Assembly (NCBI GenBank): GCA_964459205.1
Contig: CAYWKJ010000023.1
Span: 1 to 22,345 of the forward strand
DNA length: 22,345 nucleotides
Origin: JABJMC01 sp964459205
GTDB lineage: Bacteria > Patescibacteriota > Gracilibacteria > UBA1369 > UBA12473
Direction of reading: 5' to 3'
Shown here: positions 14,890 to 22,343 of the stretch, piece by piece
How positions within the stretch are numbered: position 1 is the stretch's first letter
Layout of the letters: the number at the start of each line of letters is the position of its first letter
Translations under genes and position numbers: made by a program
Notes under the pieces: generated by a model
What the model saw: only the letters and a program-made list of their open reading frames with translations
The model's database searches: none
Told to the model about the DNA's origin: nothing

Positions 14890-14911
14890 ACCGCTCGAAA
14901 GGGCGGTTTTT
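14890..14911 (+). terminator. Rho-independent terminator after tig and the LapA-like gene
   Basis: ACCGCTC-GAAA-GGGCGGT, a 7-bp stem (one G-T pair) closed by a GAAA tetraloop and followed by a TTTTTG run; 28 bases after the LapA-like stop. Confidence 0.85.
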
Positions 14912-15035
14912 GTTTATTTAATCACAAAAACAAAAGAACAATTTTAGTGAACACAAAATCAGGATCCGTCCGTTCCTCGATCAAATAATTTATACATATT
15001 CACAGAATGAATACCTTAATTAGTCAATTTAAAAC

Positions 15036-15054
15036 ACAGGTTAAATTAACCTGT
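15036..15054. repeat. Perfect 19-bp palindrome, candidate operator
   Basis: ACAGGTTAA-A-TTAACCTGT: nine-base arms that are exact reverse complements around one base. It lies 36 bases before the candidate -35, with no T-run after it, so it is more like a dimer-binding site than a terminator. Confidence 0.5.
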
Positions 15055-15089
15055 TAACATCCAAATGAATAAAAAAAGCGAACAAACTC

Positions 15090-15118
15090 TTGATTTTCGA
15101 AAACAAAACTTATACATT
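15090..15118 (+). promoter_or_regulatory. Candidate promoter of the regulator gene
   Basis: TTGATT (15090-15095), 17 bases, TACATT (15113-15118). Partial consensus matches, but the position just before the operator-like palindrome is suitable. Confidence 0.45.
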
Positions 15119-15119
15119 G

Positions 15120-15134
15120 TGTGCACAGTGCACA
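15120..15134. promoter_or_regulatory. Perfect 15-bp palindrome at the presumed start site, candidate operator
   Basis: TGTGCAC-A-GTGCACA, exact seven-base arms around a central A, directly after the candidate -10. A related half-site, TGTGTAC, follows at 15140-15146. Binding here would block transcription of the winged-helix gene, suggesting autoregulation. Confidence 0.55.
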
Positions 15135-15165
15135 AAATATGTGTACAACTAAATGGCTTACTCCA

Positions 15166-15732
15166 ATGCTGTTAAAGCGTTTGTTTACCTCTCAGACTCG
15201 AGTTAAACTACTTACCCTTTTCCTGATGAATCCGGAGGAGGAGTATTTTATCCGTGAGCTCACCAGGCGTCTTGATGAGCAGATTAATTCAGTTCGTCGC
15301 GAGCTAGATAATCTTAAAAAACTCGGGCTGCTCCGCAGTCGCATGAAGAATCGGAAGAAGTTTTACGTTATAAATCCAAAGTTTCCATTATTTACGGAGC
15401 TGCAAAGCATTATTCTTAAAAGCACTGATCAAAACGCCGCTGTTACCGAGGCAATATTAAAGCTTGGGAAGATCGAATTTTTGCTACTTTCCGGCTTTTT
15501 CCTTAAGCGAGATTCAGAGGTGGACCTTTTAATTGTCGGCGATGTTAGCAAAGACACTTTACAAGCCTTCCTCGACAAAGAAGTTAATTCAGACCGACCA
15601 ATTAAATATACTCTATTAAATCGCGAGGAATTCATTTATCGCCTTAAGTGTAATGATCGCTTTATAAAAGAGCTTTTAACTGATAGCGACAATATGATTA
15701 CGCATAATCAGTTACAAAACGCTCTAGAATAG
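15166..15732 (+). CDS. Winged-helix transcriptional regulator with degenerate nucleotidyltransferase-like domain
   Basis: 188 residues from ATG 15166. Residues 1-72 are a winged helix: LFTSQTRVKLLTLFLMNPE, YFIRELTRRLDEQINSVRREL (recognition helix), NLKKLGLLRSR and a basic wing. Residues 98-130 (KIEFLLLSGFFLKRDSEVDLLIVGD) resemble the first strands of a minimal nucleotidyltransferase domain, with D120 where a catalytic Asp would be but no proper GS motif, so activity is doubtful. Proteins of this kind are frequent in Patescibacteria. Start choice: the family normally begins at MLxxLF; ATG 15139 is the alternative and would add nine residues. Palindromes upstream suggest self-control. Target genes are unknown. 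The next gene, rplS, has its own promoter. Confidence 0.75.
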   Translation: MLLKRLFTSQTRVKLLTLFLMNPEEEYFIRELTRRLDEQINSVRRELDNLKKLGLLRSRMKNRKKFYVINPKFPLFTELQSIILKSTDQNAAVTEAILKLGKIEFLLLSGFFLKRDSEVDLLIVGDVSKDTLQAFLDKEVNSDRPIKYTLLNREEFIYRLKCNDRFIKELLTDSDNMITHNQLQNALE

Positions 15733-15744
15733 ATACATTTTTGC

Positions 15745-15773
15745 TTTACAATTACCTCTAGCTTCCCTATAAT
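15745..15773 (+). promoter_or_regulatory. Strong promoter of rplS
   Basis: TTTACA (15745-15750), exactly 17 bases, perfect TATAAT (15768-15773). The start would fall about 18 bases before ATG 15798, giving a very short leader. Confidence 0.8.
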
Positions 15774-15797
15774 CGGGCAGTCTTAATCTGAAAAATC

Positions 15798-16478
15798 ATG
15801 AATCAAGCATTGCTTTCACACGTCCAAAAGAATTCCAAATCGCTCAAAAAGCGTATGCCAGCCGTTCGCGCTGGGAACACGGTTCGCGTTCATCAAAAAA
15901 TTGTTGAATCTACCAAGGATGGCTCCAAGGAGCGTATCCAGATTTTTGAAGGTTTAGTCATCGCTGTAAATAGTGGTGCTGGAACTGACAAAACTATTAC
16001 TGTTCGCAAAATTGCTAGTGGTGTTGGAGTTGAGAAAATCTTCCCACTCCATTCCAGTAACATTGCTCAGATTGAAATTGTGAGAAATTCTAAAATCCGC
16101 CGTTCCAAACTATACTTTATGCGTGATCGAACCGGTAAACGGGCTCGCTTAAAAGAAGCCAAACTTATGGGTGGAACTTTCCCGGAAGAGGAAGAAGAAG
16201 CTTCTGAAGAAGATATTCAAGAGGCAGTTGAAGCTGCTAAAAAAGCTGAAGAGGCTGAAAAGGCCGAGCAAAATGCGACCGAGGACAATGCTCCAGCTGA
16301 AGAGGTCACTGAAGAACCAGCTACCGAGGCAGCAGCAGAGCCAACCAAAGAGAAAGAGCCAGTCGCCGAAGAAGCTGCCAAGGAAGACGCTCCAGCCAAG
16401 GAAGACGCTCCAGCCACGGAAGAGCCAACTACTACGGAAGAAGAGCCTCCTGCTGAAGAGGAAGCTAAAGAAGAGTAG
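15798..16478 (+). CDS. rplS: 50S ribosomal protein L19 with long acidic Ala/Glu/Pro C-terminal extension
   Basis: 226 residues against about 115 for a usual L19. Residues 1-125 are canonical: RAGNTVRVHQKIVE, RIQIFEGLVIAV, TITVRKIASGVGVEKIFPLHS, and the basic end RRSKLYFMRDRTGKRARLKE; they bind 23S rRNA at the subunit interface. From about 128 the protein becomes an unstructured Glu/Ala/Pro/Thr tail of some 100 residues with internal repeats (AKEDAP twice). Such tails occur on L19 of several Patescibacteria. The frame stays open through the repeat to a TAG at 16476. Own promoter before and terminator after make it monocistronic. No Shine-Dalgarno. Confidence 0.97.
   Translation: MNQALLSHVQKNSKSLKKRMPAVRAGNTVRVHQKIVESTKDGSKERIQIFEGLVIAVNSGAGTDKTITVRKIASGVGVEKIFPLHSSNIAQIEIVRNSKIRRSKLYFMRDRTGKRARLKEAKLMGGTFPEEEEEASEEDIQEAVEAAKKAEEAEKAEQNATEDNAPAEEVTEEPATEAAAEPTKEKEPVAEEAAKEDAPAKEDAPATEEPTTTEEEPPAEEEAKEE
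16377..16412. repeat. Two tandem 18-bp units in the rplS tail
   Basis: GCCAAGGAAGACGCTCCA twice in succession, with a third, diverging partial copy (GCCACGGAAG) following. In frame, encoding AKEDAP, so tail length can change without frameshift. Confidence 0.85.
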
Positions 16479-16503
16479 CCTAAAGAATACAAACTTGATT
16501 ATA

Positions 16504-16529
16504 ATGGGGCCATTATGGCCTCATTTTTT
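16504..16529 (+). terminator. Rho-independent terminator between rplS and rnhB
   Basis: ATGGGGCCA (16504-16512), loop TTA, TGGCCTCAT (16516-16524): nine pairs including one G-T, followed by six T. It ends only two bases before ATG 16532 of rnhB, so rnhB needs a separate promoter or read-through. A perfect TATAAT (16500-16505) overlaps the left arm. Confidence 0.8.
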
Positions 16530-16531
16530 CT

Positions 16532-17101
16532 ATGCCTTTAAAAAAACAAATAATAGCCGGAATGGACGAAGCTGGGCGAGGGCCCTGGGCCGGCCCAGTT
16601 GTGGCCGCTGCGGTTATCTTGCCCCCCAGAGTGCATTTACCAGGGTTAAATGATTCAAAAAAACTCACCGAAGAAAAACGGGAAACATTATTTTTACTCA
16701 TTCAAAAAAAAGCAGCTTTTGGGATCGGTCAGGCTTCAAATAAGGAGGTGGACCGTTATGGGCTCTTGCGGGCTACCGAGCTAGCTTTCCGGCGTGCTCT
16801 AGCCAGGCTCCCCATAAAGCCAGATCATTTGCTTATTGATGGGCGCGATAAATTCACTTTTACTGTGCCACACACCTCAATTATAAAAGGAGATGAAAAA
16901 GAGCGCTCAATTTCAGCAGCTTCGATTCTAGCTAAAGTTACGCGCGATCACCTGATGGCTAAAAAGGCCAAGAAATTCCCTGGTTATCATTTTGAGAGAC
17001 ATAAGGGGTATGGAACAGAAAAACATCGCCAAGCCCTTAAAAAGCATGGTATAACGCCACTGCATCGCCAAAGTTTTGAGCCTGTAAAAGTTTTTATCTA
17101 G
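16532..17101 (+). CDS. rnhB: Ribonuclease HII
   Basis: 189 residues. Cleaves the RNA strand of RNA-DNA hybrids and starts removal of single misincorporated ribonucleotides. Motif I GMDEAGRGPWAGPV gives catalytic D12 and E13 plus the GRG motif typical of type 2 enzymes; D103 is in LLIDGRD; D121 in KGDEKERSISAASILAKVTRD is the likely fourth acidic residue. The C-terminal YHFERHKGYGTEKHRQAL segment is characteristic. Length is normal to slightly short. The ATG falls two bases after a terminator T-run, so the transcript may be nearly leaderless. csaB begins two bases after the final codon, so they are probably co-transcribed. Confidence 0.96.
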   Translation: MPLKKQIIAGMDEAGRGPWAGPVVAAAVILPPRVHLPGLNDSKKLTEEKRETLFLLIQKKAAFGIGQASNKEVDRYGLLRATELAFRRALARLPIKPDHLLIDGRDKFTFTVPHTSIIKGDEKERSISAASILAKVTRDHLMAKKAKKFPGYHFERHKGYGTEKHRQALKKHGITPLHRQSFEPVKVFI

Positions 17102-17102
17102 T

Positions 17103-18143
17103 ATGCCACTTAAAAAAGCCATCATTTGCGGAAACTATGGGACTGGGAACCTTGGAGACGAGGCTATTTTGCGAGCCATAATCCAGAAGCTTAGCCCTCA
17201 ATATGATTTAACCATTATGAGTGCTAATCCTCGTGAAACCGAGGAGAAACTAAATATTCCTACAATCACTCGTTTGCCTAGTGGGCTACGAAGCTACTTA
17301 AAAGCGTGGTTTTCTCCTGTTGCCCGGAAGGAATTGAAAAAAGCAAAAGCTGCCCTAGATGTCTGCGACCGGTTTATCCTTGGTGGGGGAACCCTCCTTA
17401 CAGATGAGCCAAAGGCTTCGATGGTCGTATGGGGGAGTCAAGTAAAAGGTGCTCTCAGCAGAGGCAAGGAGTTAGAAATATACGCCAATGGCATTGGGCC
17501 CTTACACTCTAAGTGGTCCCAAAAATGGGCCGCTTCTATCTTACAAAAAGCCAACAAAATTAGTGTTCGTGACCAACTTTCTCTAGAGTGGGTCCGCAAA
17601 TTAACAAACCAGAAGGCAGAATTAGTGCCTGATCCGGTTTTAGATCTTGATATTCAGACTCTAAAAAAGGGCCCGCTAGCAGTCTCAGCAGAGACTATAA
17701 TTCTGGCCCCACGCGCTTGGAAAAGCTATTCAAAAAACACAGAAAATGTGCTCAAAAAATTTGTTCAACACCTATGCGTCGAGAAGGGCAAATATATGGT
17801 TGGAATTCCCTTTGACAAAAACAGCAAAAAAGACCTTGAAATGATGCATAAAATATTTGATCAAGATGGCGTAAGAGAACGCTCGCAAATTTACCAGGAT
17901 TACCAGAGTGAGGAAGATGTTATGAGTGTGATTAAAGATGCTGAGGCCTTAATTGGTATGCGCCTCCATAGCCTAATCTTTGCTCATTTAGCAAAAACAC
18001 CATTTATAGGAATTGCCTATATGGAAAAGGTAAGTGGGCTTGGCCAAGAACTTAACAAACAAGAATCCATTCTCTCGCTTGAGGATCTAAATTTGGAAAA
18101 TCTAAAACAAGCCTACGAAAGCTCTTCATCAAAAGACTCTTGA
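17103..18143 (+). CDS. csaB: CsaB-type polysaccharide pyruvyl transferase
   Basis: 346 residues of the polysaccharide pyruvyl transferase family, which adds ketal pyruvate to a cell-wall-linked polysaccharide; in Gram-positive bacteria CsaB makes the anchor for SLH-domain S-layer proteins. Visible marks: N-terminal GNYGTGNLGDEAIL (10-23), FILGGGTLLTDE (near 92-103), GIGPL, ISVRDQLS, VPDPVLDL, and the C-terminal GMRLHSLIFAHLAKTPFIGIAY. No signal or TM segments: cytoplasmic. It starts one base after the rnhB stop. The 3' end overlaps the convergent pfkB-family gene by 31 bases. No S-layer gene is in view. Assignment to the family is strong; the exact polymer is unknown. Confidence 0.9.
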   Translation: MPLKKAIICGNYGTGNLGDEAILRAIIQKLSPQYDLTIMSANPRETEEKLNIPTITRLPSGLRSYLKAWFSPVARKELKKAKAALDVCDRFILGGGTLLTDEPKASMVVWGSQVKGALSRGKELEIYANGIGPLHSKWSQKWAASILQKANKISVRDQLSLEWVRKLTNQKAELVPDPVLDLDIQTLKKGPLAVSAETIILAPRAWKSYSKNTENVLKKFVQHLCVEKGKYMVGIPFDKNSKKDLEMMHKIFDQDGVRERSQIYQDYQSEEDVMSVIKDAEALIGMRLHSLIFAHLAKTPFIGIAYMEKVSGLGQELNKQESILSLEDLNLENLKQAYESSSSKDS

Positions 18144-19066
18144 TATCGATTAGCAAAATCCTCCACATTAGTAGTGTGATTTTGAGTGCCGACTTTTTCA
18201 ACGACTAGAGTGGCCATCAAAGACCCCATCCTGCCACAAGTTTCAAGAGGTCGCTCTTCTAGATATCCTTTTAAGAATCCAGATCGGTAAGCATCTCCAC
18301 AGCCAGTAGGATCAACAAACTGCATTGGCGGGACCACCGGAACATTTATTGGCGATAGCACTCCAGTTTCGCGAGAATAAATCTCAGACCCCTCAGCTCC
18401 TCGCGTCACCACTAAAAGCTTAGATCGATTCAAAATATCCATTAAATTCCAGTGAGTTTTTTGCTTAAACATTTCAAATTCATAGTCATTTAAAAACAAG
18501 CCCTCGGCTCCATCTGTAGCCTCCGCTAGTTGCTCGGGCGTAAGGAGAGGCAAATTCTGTCCCGGATCAAAGAAATACGGCACCCCCTCTTTTTTACATA
18601 ATTCCACAAAAGCCATTACACGTGTTAGGTCATCAGGAGCAATAATCGCAAATTTAGCATCTGTAAAAGCAGCTTTATCCTCACTAGGAGGGGTAGCCAT
18701 TGCCCCCGGATGGAATTGCATTATTTGGTGGCCTTTAGGATCAGACATGATCGTCGCTGATGCGGTGACTGTATCATCCACTACTTGAACATAACTTAGA
18801 TCTACACCTCGCTTATCCAGCCACTCTTTATAGTCACCAAAATCACGGCCCACGGCCGCCACCAAAGCTGAAGATTCATCTAATAAAGCTAAACTATAAG
18901 CAATATTCCCAGCTGTTCCACCAAAATGTCGGACTTTTTCGTGGACTACAAAACAAATCGATAGTTCAGATAATTTATCCGGCAAAATTACCTGATCAAA
19001 AGGTTTTTCATATGAAGAAATATAGTCATAGGCGAGTGAGCCAGTAACCGCAATAAGAGGAGCCAT
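18113..19066 (-). CDS. PfkB-family sugar or nucleoside kinase
   Basis: 317 residues of the ribokinase/PfkB superfamily. Marks in order: MAPLIAVTGSLAYDYI, GGTAGNIAYSLA (49-60, family signature 1), AAVGRDFGD, FDPGQNLPLL, LFLNDYEFEMF, VVTRGAEGSEIY and signature 2 VDPTGCGDAYRSGFL (251-265) with catalytic base D258 and the anion hole. The pattern is near adenosine kinase/ribokinase-like members found in Patescibacteria, but substrate cannot be told by eye. It starts 11 bases after infB and is the last gene of the rmuC-infB-pfkB unit. The 3' end runs 31 bases into csaB. Confidence 0.92.
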   Translation of the reverse strand: MAPLIAVTGSLAYDYISSYEKPFDQVILPDKLSELSICFVVHEKVRHFGGTAGNIAYSLALLDESSALVAAVGRDFGDYKEWLDKRGVDLSYVQVVDDTVTASATIMSDPKGHQIMQFHPGAMATPPSEDKAAFTDAKFAIIAPDDLTRVMAFVELCKKEGVPYFFDPGQNLPLLTPEQLAEATDGAEGLFLNDYEFEMFKQKTHWNLMDILNRSKLLVVTRGAEGSEIYSRETGVLSPINVPVVPPMQFVDPTGCGDAYRSGFLKGYLEERPLETCGRMGSLMATLVVEKVGTQNHTTNVEDFANRYQESFDEELS

Positions 19067-19077
19067 GATATAAAAAT

Positions 19078-21141
19078 TTAAAGAGTTTTATGTCGAGTTT
19101 CTTTCCGGTACATTTCCAAAATATCACCTTCTTCTACTTTTAATTTACCCTTAAACCGAAATCCACATTCATTACCCTTATCAAGTTCTTTCACGTCTTC
19201 ATTAACTAATTTAAGGCCAACAATATCACCTTCGCCAATTTCTTCTTTAGCACGGAAAACTCGGGCCTTAGAATTTATAGCTGCTTTGCCAGATGTGATT
19301 TTACATCCAACTACCATTTCACCTTTACCAGTAAAGAAAATCTTCAAAACCTTAGCTTTACCAAGTTCCACAATCACATCTTCGGGCTCCAAAAGACCAG
19401 AAAGGATCTTCTTAAGATCATCAATTAGTTCGTAAATTACCTTATAAACAGACACTTCAGTATGGTGCCTTTCGGCCAAACGATCGACTTGAGATGGAAC
19501 ATCCGTATGAAAACCAATAACCACACCCTGACTAGCAGCAGCCATCATTACATCTGATTCCGTAACATTACCAACTCCCGAGTGAATAACTTTAACTGCC
19601 ACATCTGAGGTCTTTAGTTCTTTAGCAATAGTTTCCTTAATTGCCTCCAGAGATCCTTTAGTATCAGCTTTTAAGACAACTTTCACAGTTTTGAGTTGTC
19701 CTTCTTTGATTTGTTCAACAATTTCTCCGAGTCCCATACCCATATTCTGAATTTTCCCTTCCTTGATTAAAGAGGAAATTTCCTCAGCTTTTTGACGGGC
19801 AATACGCTCTGAATTGGCAACCTGCAAAATATCACCGGCATGTGGAGTATTAGAAAGCCCAGCAATCAAGGCCGTCCCCGATGGTCCTAGTTTTTGATAA
19901 CGTTTTCCTTTATGGTCCTGCATGATCTTAATACGGCCATGAGTTGATCCCACAATCACCGGATCCATAACTTTAAGTGTTCCAGTGTTTACCAAAAGAG
20001 TAGCCACTGGTCCCAAACTAGAATCTAAATGTGCTTCAATTACAGTTCCTACAGCTGGACGATTAGGATTTGCTTTATATTCTCCCACCTCGGCCACTAC
20101 CAAAATCATATCAAGCAATTTATCAATCCCTTCGTTTTTTAGGGCAGAGATAGGCACCATAATAGTTTCGCCACCCCATTCTTCCGGAATAAGTTCATGT
20201 TCCGCGAGCTCGCCTTTTACCTTGTCAGGGTTTGCAGTTTCTTTATCCATCTTATTAATCGCCACAATAATAGGGACCTTGGCTTCCTTAGCATGGTTAA
20301 TAGCTTCAATAGTTTGCGGCTTAACACCTTCATCAGAGGCTACCACTAGAATCGCAATATCAGTCACGCGAGCTCCACGCGCCCGCATAGCCGTAAAGGC
20401 TTCGTGACCAGGCGTGTCAAGGAATGTAATTTTGTGACCACTCTTTTCAACTTGATAAGCTCCAATATGCTGAGTTATACCACCAGATTCAGTAGAAATC
20501 ACATTAGCATCACGGATTGTATCTAAAAGCTTAGTCTTACCATGATCAACATGCCCCATTACTGTTACCACCGGTGGGCGCAGCTTTAAAACAGAAGCAT
20601 CATCTTCTTGTAAAAGTTTTTCTAAATCACCTTTCAAAATATCTTCAGATTCAGCCGCTGTGTGCTTTCGTTTTACCTTAACTCCCATATCTCCAGCCAA
20701 AATATGCGCAGTCTCAAAATCAATTGGCTGGTTAATATTAGCCAAAATGCCGTTTTTCATAAGTTCGCCAATGATTCGAACCGGGCTAACCCCAATTTTT
20801 TCTGCTAATTCTTTAACTGAAATCACATCCGGAATTTCTACCACATCTTTGCTTAAAACCACTTCCTCAACTTCCTTAGTCTTAGTGGCGTGTTTACCAG
20901 CGGTTTTTTTGCGCTGCTTTTTTACAATCTCCTTTTCCATTTCAGCGGAAACCATTTCATCATATTTATCAGCGGTATCACTAATTTCTTTTTTAAATTC
21001 CTCCTCCAAAAGTTCAGCTAAGTCATTCTCAATCTCCTCGGCTTTTTTATCGATATCAAAGCCCAGAGCCGCACTACGAGCAATGAGTTGCTCATTAGAA
21101 AGCCCAACTTTTTTGGCGAATGAAGTGACTGAAACAGGCAT
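19078..21141 (-). CDS. infB: Translation initiation factor IF-2
   Basis: 687 residues, shorter than proteobacterial IF-2 through a reduced N-terminal region. GTPase that brings initiator tRNA to the small subunit and drives subunit joining. N-terminal motif SVTSFAKKVGLSNEQLI, charged linker, IF2-N domain (about 105-155, ISVKELAEKIGVSPVRIIGELMKNG), then G domain: G1 GHVDHGKT (196-203), G2 SGGITQHIGAY, G3 DTPGHEAF (242-249), G4 NKMDK (296-300), G5 SALKNEG. Domains II, III (TDVPSQVDRLAE) and the C-terminal fMet-tRNA-binding barrel (CGFRFKGKLKVEEGD) are complete. Gene lies 64 bases after rmuC with no strong terminator between. Confidence 0.98.
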   Translation of the reverse strand: MPVSVTSFAKKVGLSNEQLIARSAALGFDIDKKAEEIENDLAELLEEEFKKEISDTADKYDEMVSAEMEKEIVKKQRKKTAGKHATKTKEVEEVVLSKDVVEIPDVISVKELAEKIGVSPVRIIGELMKNGILANINQPIDFETAHILAGDMGVKVKRKHTAAESEDILKGDLEKLLQEDDASVLKLRPPVVTVMGHVDHGKTKLLDTIRDANVISTESGGITQHIGAYQVEKSGHKITFLDTPGHEAFTAMRARGARVTDIAILVVASDEGVKPQTIEAINHAKEAKVPIIVAINKMDKETANPDKVKGELAEHELIPEEWGGETIMVPISALKNEGIDKLLDMILVVAEVGEYKANPNRPAVGTVIEAHLDSSLGPVATLLVNTGTLKVMDPVIVGSTHGRIKIMQDHKGKRYQKLGPSGTALIAGLSNTPHAGDILQVANSERIARQKAEEISSLIKEGKIQNMGMGLGEIVEQIKEGQLKTVKVVLKADTKGSLEAIKETIAKELKTSDVAVKVIHSGVGNVTESDVMMAAASQGVVIGFHTDVPSQVDRLAERHHTEVSVYKVIYELIDDLKKILSGLLEPEDVIVELGKAKVLKIFFTGKGEMVVGCKITSGKAAINSKARVFRAKEEIGEGDIVGLKLVNEDVKELDKGNECGFRFKGKLKVEEGDILEMYRKETRHKTL

Positions 21142-21189
21142 AAAAACTACAATTAAAACAAAGCGGGATTAGTCTACCTGATCCAACCC

Positions 21190-21213
21190 GAAAAGAAAAG
21201 ACCTCTTATGAGG
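21190..21213 (-). terminator. Weak hairpin with T-rich tail after rmuC
   Basis: Minus strand: CCTC-ATAA-GAGG overlapping the rmuC stop, followed by TCTTTTCTTTT. The stem has only four strong pairs, so it would allow read-through into infB. Confidence 0.3.
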
Positions 21214-22255
21214 AGGGGAGCGCCTTGGTTTTTTCTGTAGCTTGTTCAATAGTTTCTAGCTTGTCTTGGAATCTTGAAAGGCGTTTTTCCGATGAAGTAT
21301 AGCTGTTTTGAGCGCGGCCTAAATGGGTGCCAACTAAAGTGTAATCCTCACCAAATTTACGAAAATCAGTCTGTAATCGGCCAATTGTAGCCAAAATGTC
21401 CTTAGCCCCTTTTTCAATTTGCAAACCGCGCAGCCCCAATAAAATTGCCTGCAAATAAATATAAAAGCTATTTGGAGAAACCGGAATAACGCGCTTAGCT
21501 AAGGCGTGCTGGCTAATACTTTTATCGTCTTGATCCTTTACAATCACTTCGTAATAAACATTTTCAGCGGGCACATACATTAGCGCAAAATCAAACGTGC
21601 CTTCATCTGGGAGAATATACTTAGCCGCAATATCATCAATGTGTTTTTTTACATCTGTTGCAAAAAGCTTTTTAGCTTTGCGTTCAGCTTCCTCAGTCTC
21701 TGATTCTATAACGCGTTTAAAATTTTCGAGTGGAAATTTAGCATCTACCGGGACCATAAGTTGATCGCGCAAATGAATCACCGCATCCACCATGGCACCA
21801 GTAGTAAATTTGTACTGGAGCGTAAAGTTGTCTTTCGGGAAAATTTGGGAAAGTAAATCTCCTAAAAACAACTCTCCCAGGTTACCACGGAGTTTTGGAG
21901 CGCGCAGAATTTCTTGCAAACTGGAAATATCTTTTCCAACCTCATATATTTTTTTATTAGCCTCCTCAAGCGCTGAAAGTCGATCCGTAACTTTATTTAT
22001 AACTTTAGCTGCACTATCCAAGCGTTCGCCAACACTACGATGTGACCTTTCATTAACTCGTGAGCTTTCTTTGAGCCTGACATCCAAAGTACTAGAAACA
22101 GCATTTAACTGCTGCAACATAGTCTGGGTAGTTTGACCAAATTGCTGGCTTAGTTGATCAATTGCTTGAGTAGATTGTGGTTTTTGACGGGTTACCAGCA
22201 AATAAATAAAACCACCAGTAGCTACAATCGCGATAAGAGCAAAGAAAATTTCCAT
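21206..22255 (-). CDS. rmuC: RmuC-family DNA recombination protein
   Basis: 349 residues. The RmuC family limits recombination at inverted repeats and has a restriction-endonuclease-like core. An N-terminal membrane anchor (about 3-21) is followed by a coiled coil (30-115), then the RmuC domain (115-325) with ILRAPKLRGNLGELFLGDLL, VDAVIHL, VPVDAKFPLENFKR (D171 and K173 as possible active-site residues), FALMYVPAENVYYEV and VIPVSPNSFYIYLQ. A short coil closes the protein. Length is at the shorter end for the family. It is the first gene in the minus-strand unit with infB and pfkB. Its own promoter is not clear; a GATAAT lies about seven bases before ATG, which would make a nearly leaderless message. 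Confidence 0.94.
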   Translation of the reverse strand: MEIFFALIAIVATGGFIYLLVTRQKPQSTQAIDQLSQQFGQTTQTMLQQLNAVSSTLDVRLKESSRVNERSHRSVGERLDSAAKVINKVTDRLSALEEANKKIYEVGKDISSLQEILRAPKLRGNLGELFLGDLLSQIFPKDNFTLQYKFTTGAMVDAVIHLRDQLMVPVDAKFPLENFKRVIESETEEAERKAKKLFATDVKKHIDDIAAKYILPDEGTFDFALMYVPAENVYYEVIVKDQDDKSISQHALAKRVIPVSPNSFYIYLQAILLGLRGLQIEKGAKDILATIGRLQTDFRKFGEDYTLVGTHLGRAQNSYTSSEKRLSRFQDKLETIEQATEKTKALPSS

Positions 22256-22314
22256 AGTGATATTATCCTACGAATCTTTGCGTGTAAGGGGAAGTAAAAA
22301 CTCATAGGAAAGGC

Positions 22315-22343
22315 TTGACTTTAATAAAAACGAATGTTATAAT
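22315..22343 (+). promoter_or_regulatory. Near-consensus promoter at the right window edge
   Basis: TTGACT (22315-22320), exactly 17 bases, perfect TATAAT (22338-22343) on the plus strand. It must serve a gene or RNA that begins beyond the window, divergent from rmuC. Confidence 0.75.

Larger units (their letters stand above)
14912..15165. other. A+T-rich regulatory region before the winged-helix regulator
   Basis: No gene is seen between the terminator and the regulator. The stretch holds two perfect palindromes (15036-15054 and 15120-15134) and a plausible promoter between them, a layout expected for an autoregulated gene. The first 120 bases carry no other feature I can support. Confidence 0.5.

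Noticed and set aside
14921..15060. tRNA or other RNA gene before the regulator
   Set aside because: No cloverleaf, no GTTCRA-type T-loop and no acceptor stem could be found; only a palindrome is present.
16532..17135. rnhB and csaB both begin MPLKK followed by a hydrophobic strand and Gly
   Set aside because: Looks like coincidence of short N-termini leading into a beta strand; the proteins are unrelated beyond this and the DNA matches only in part.
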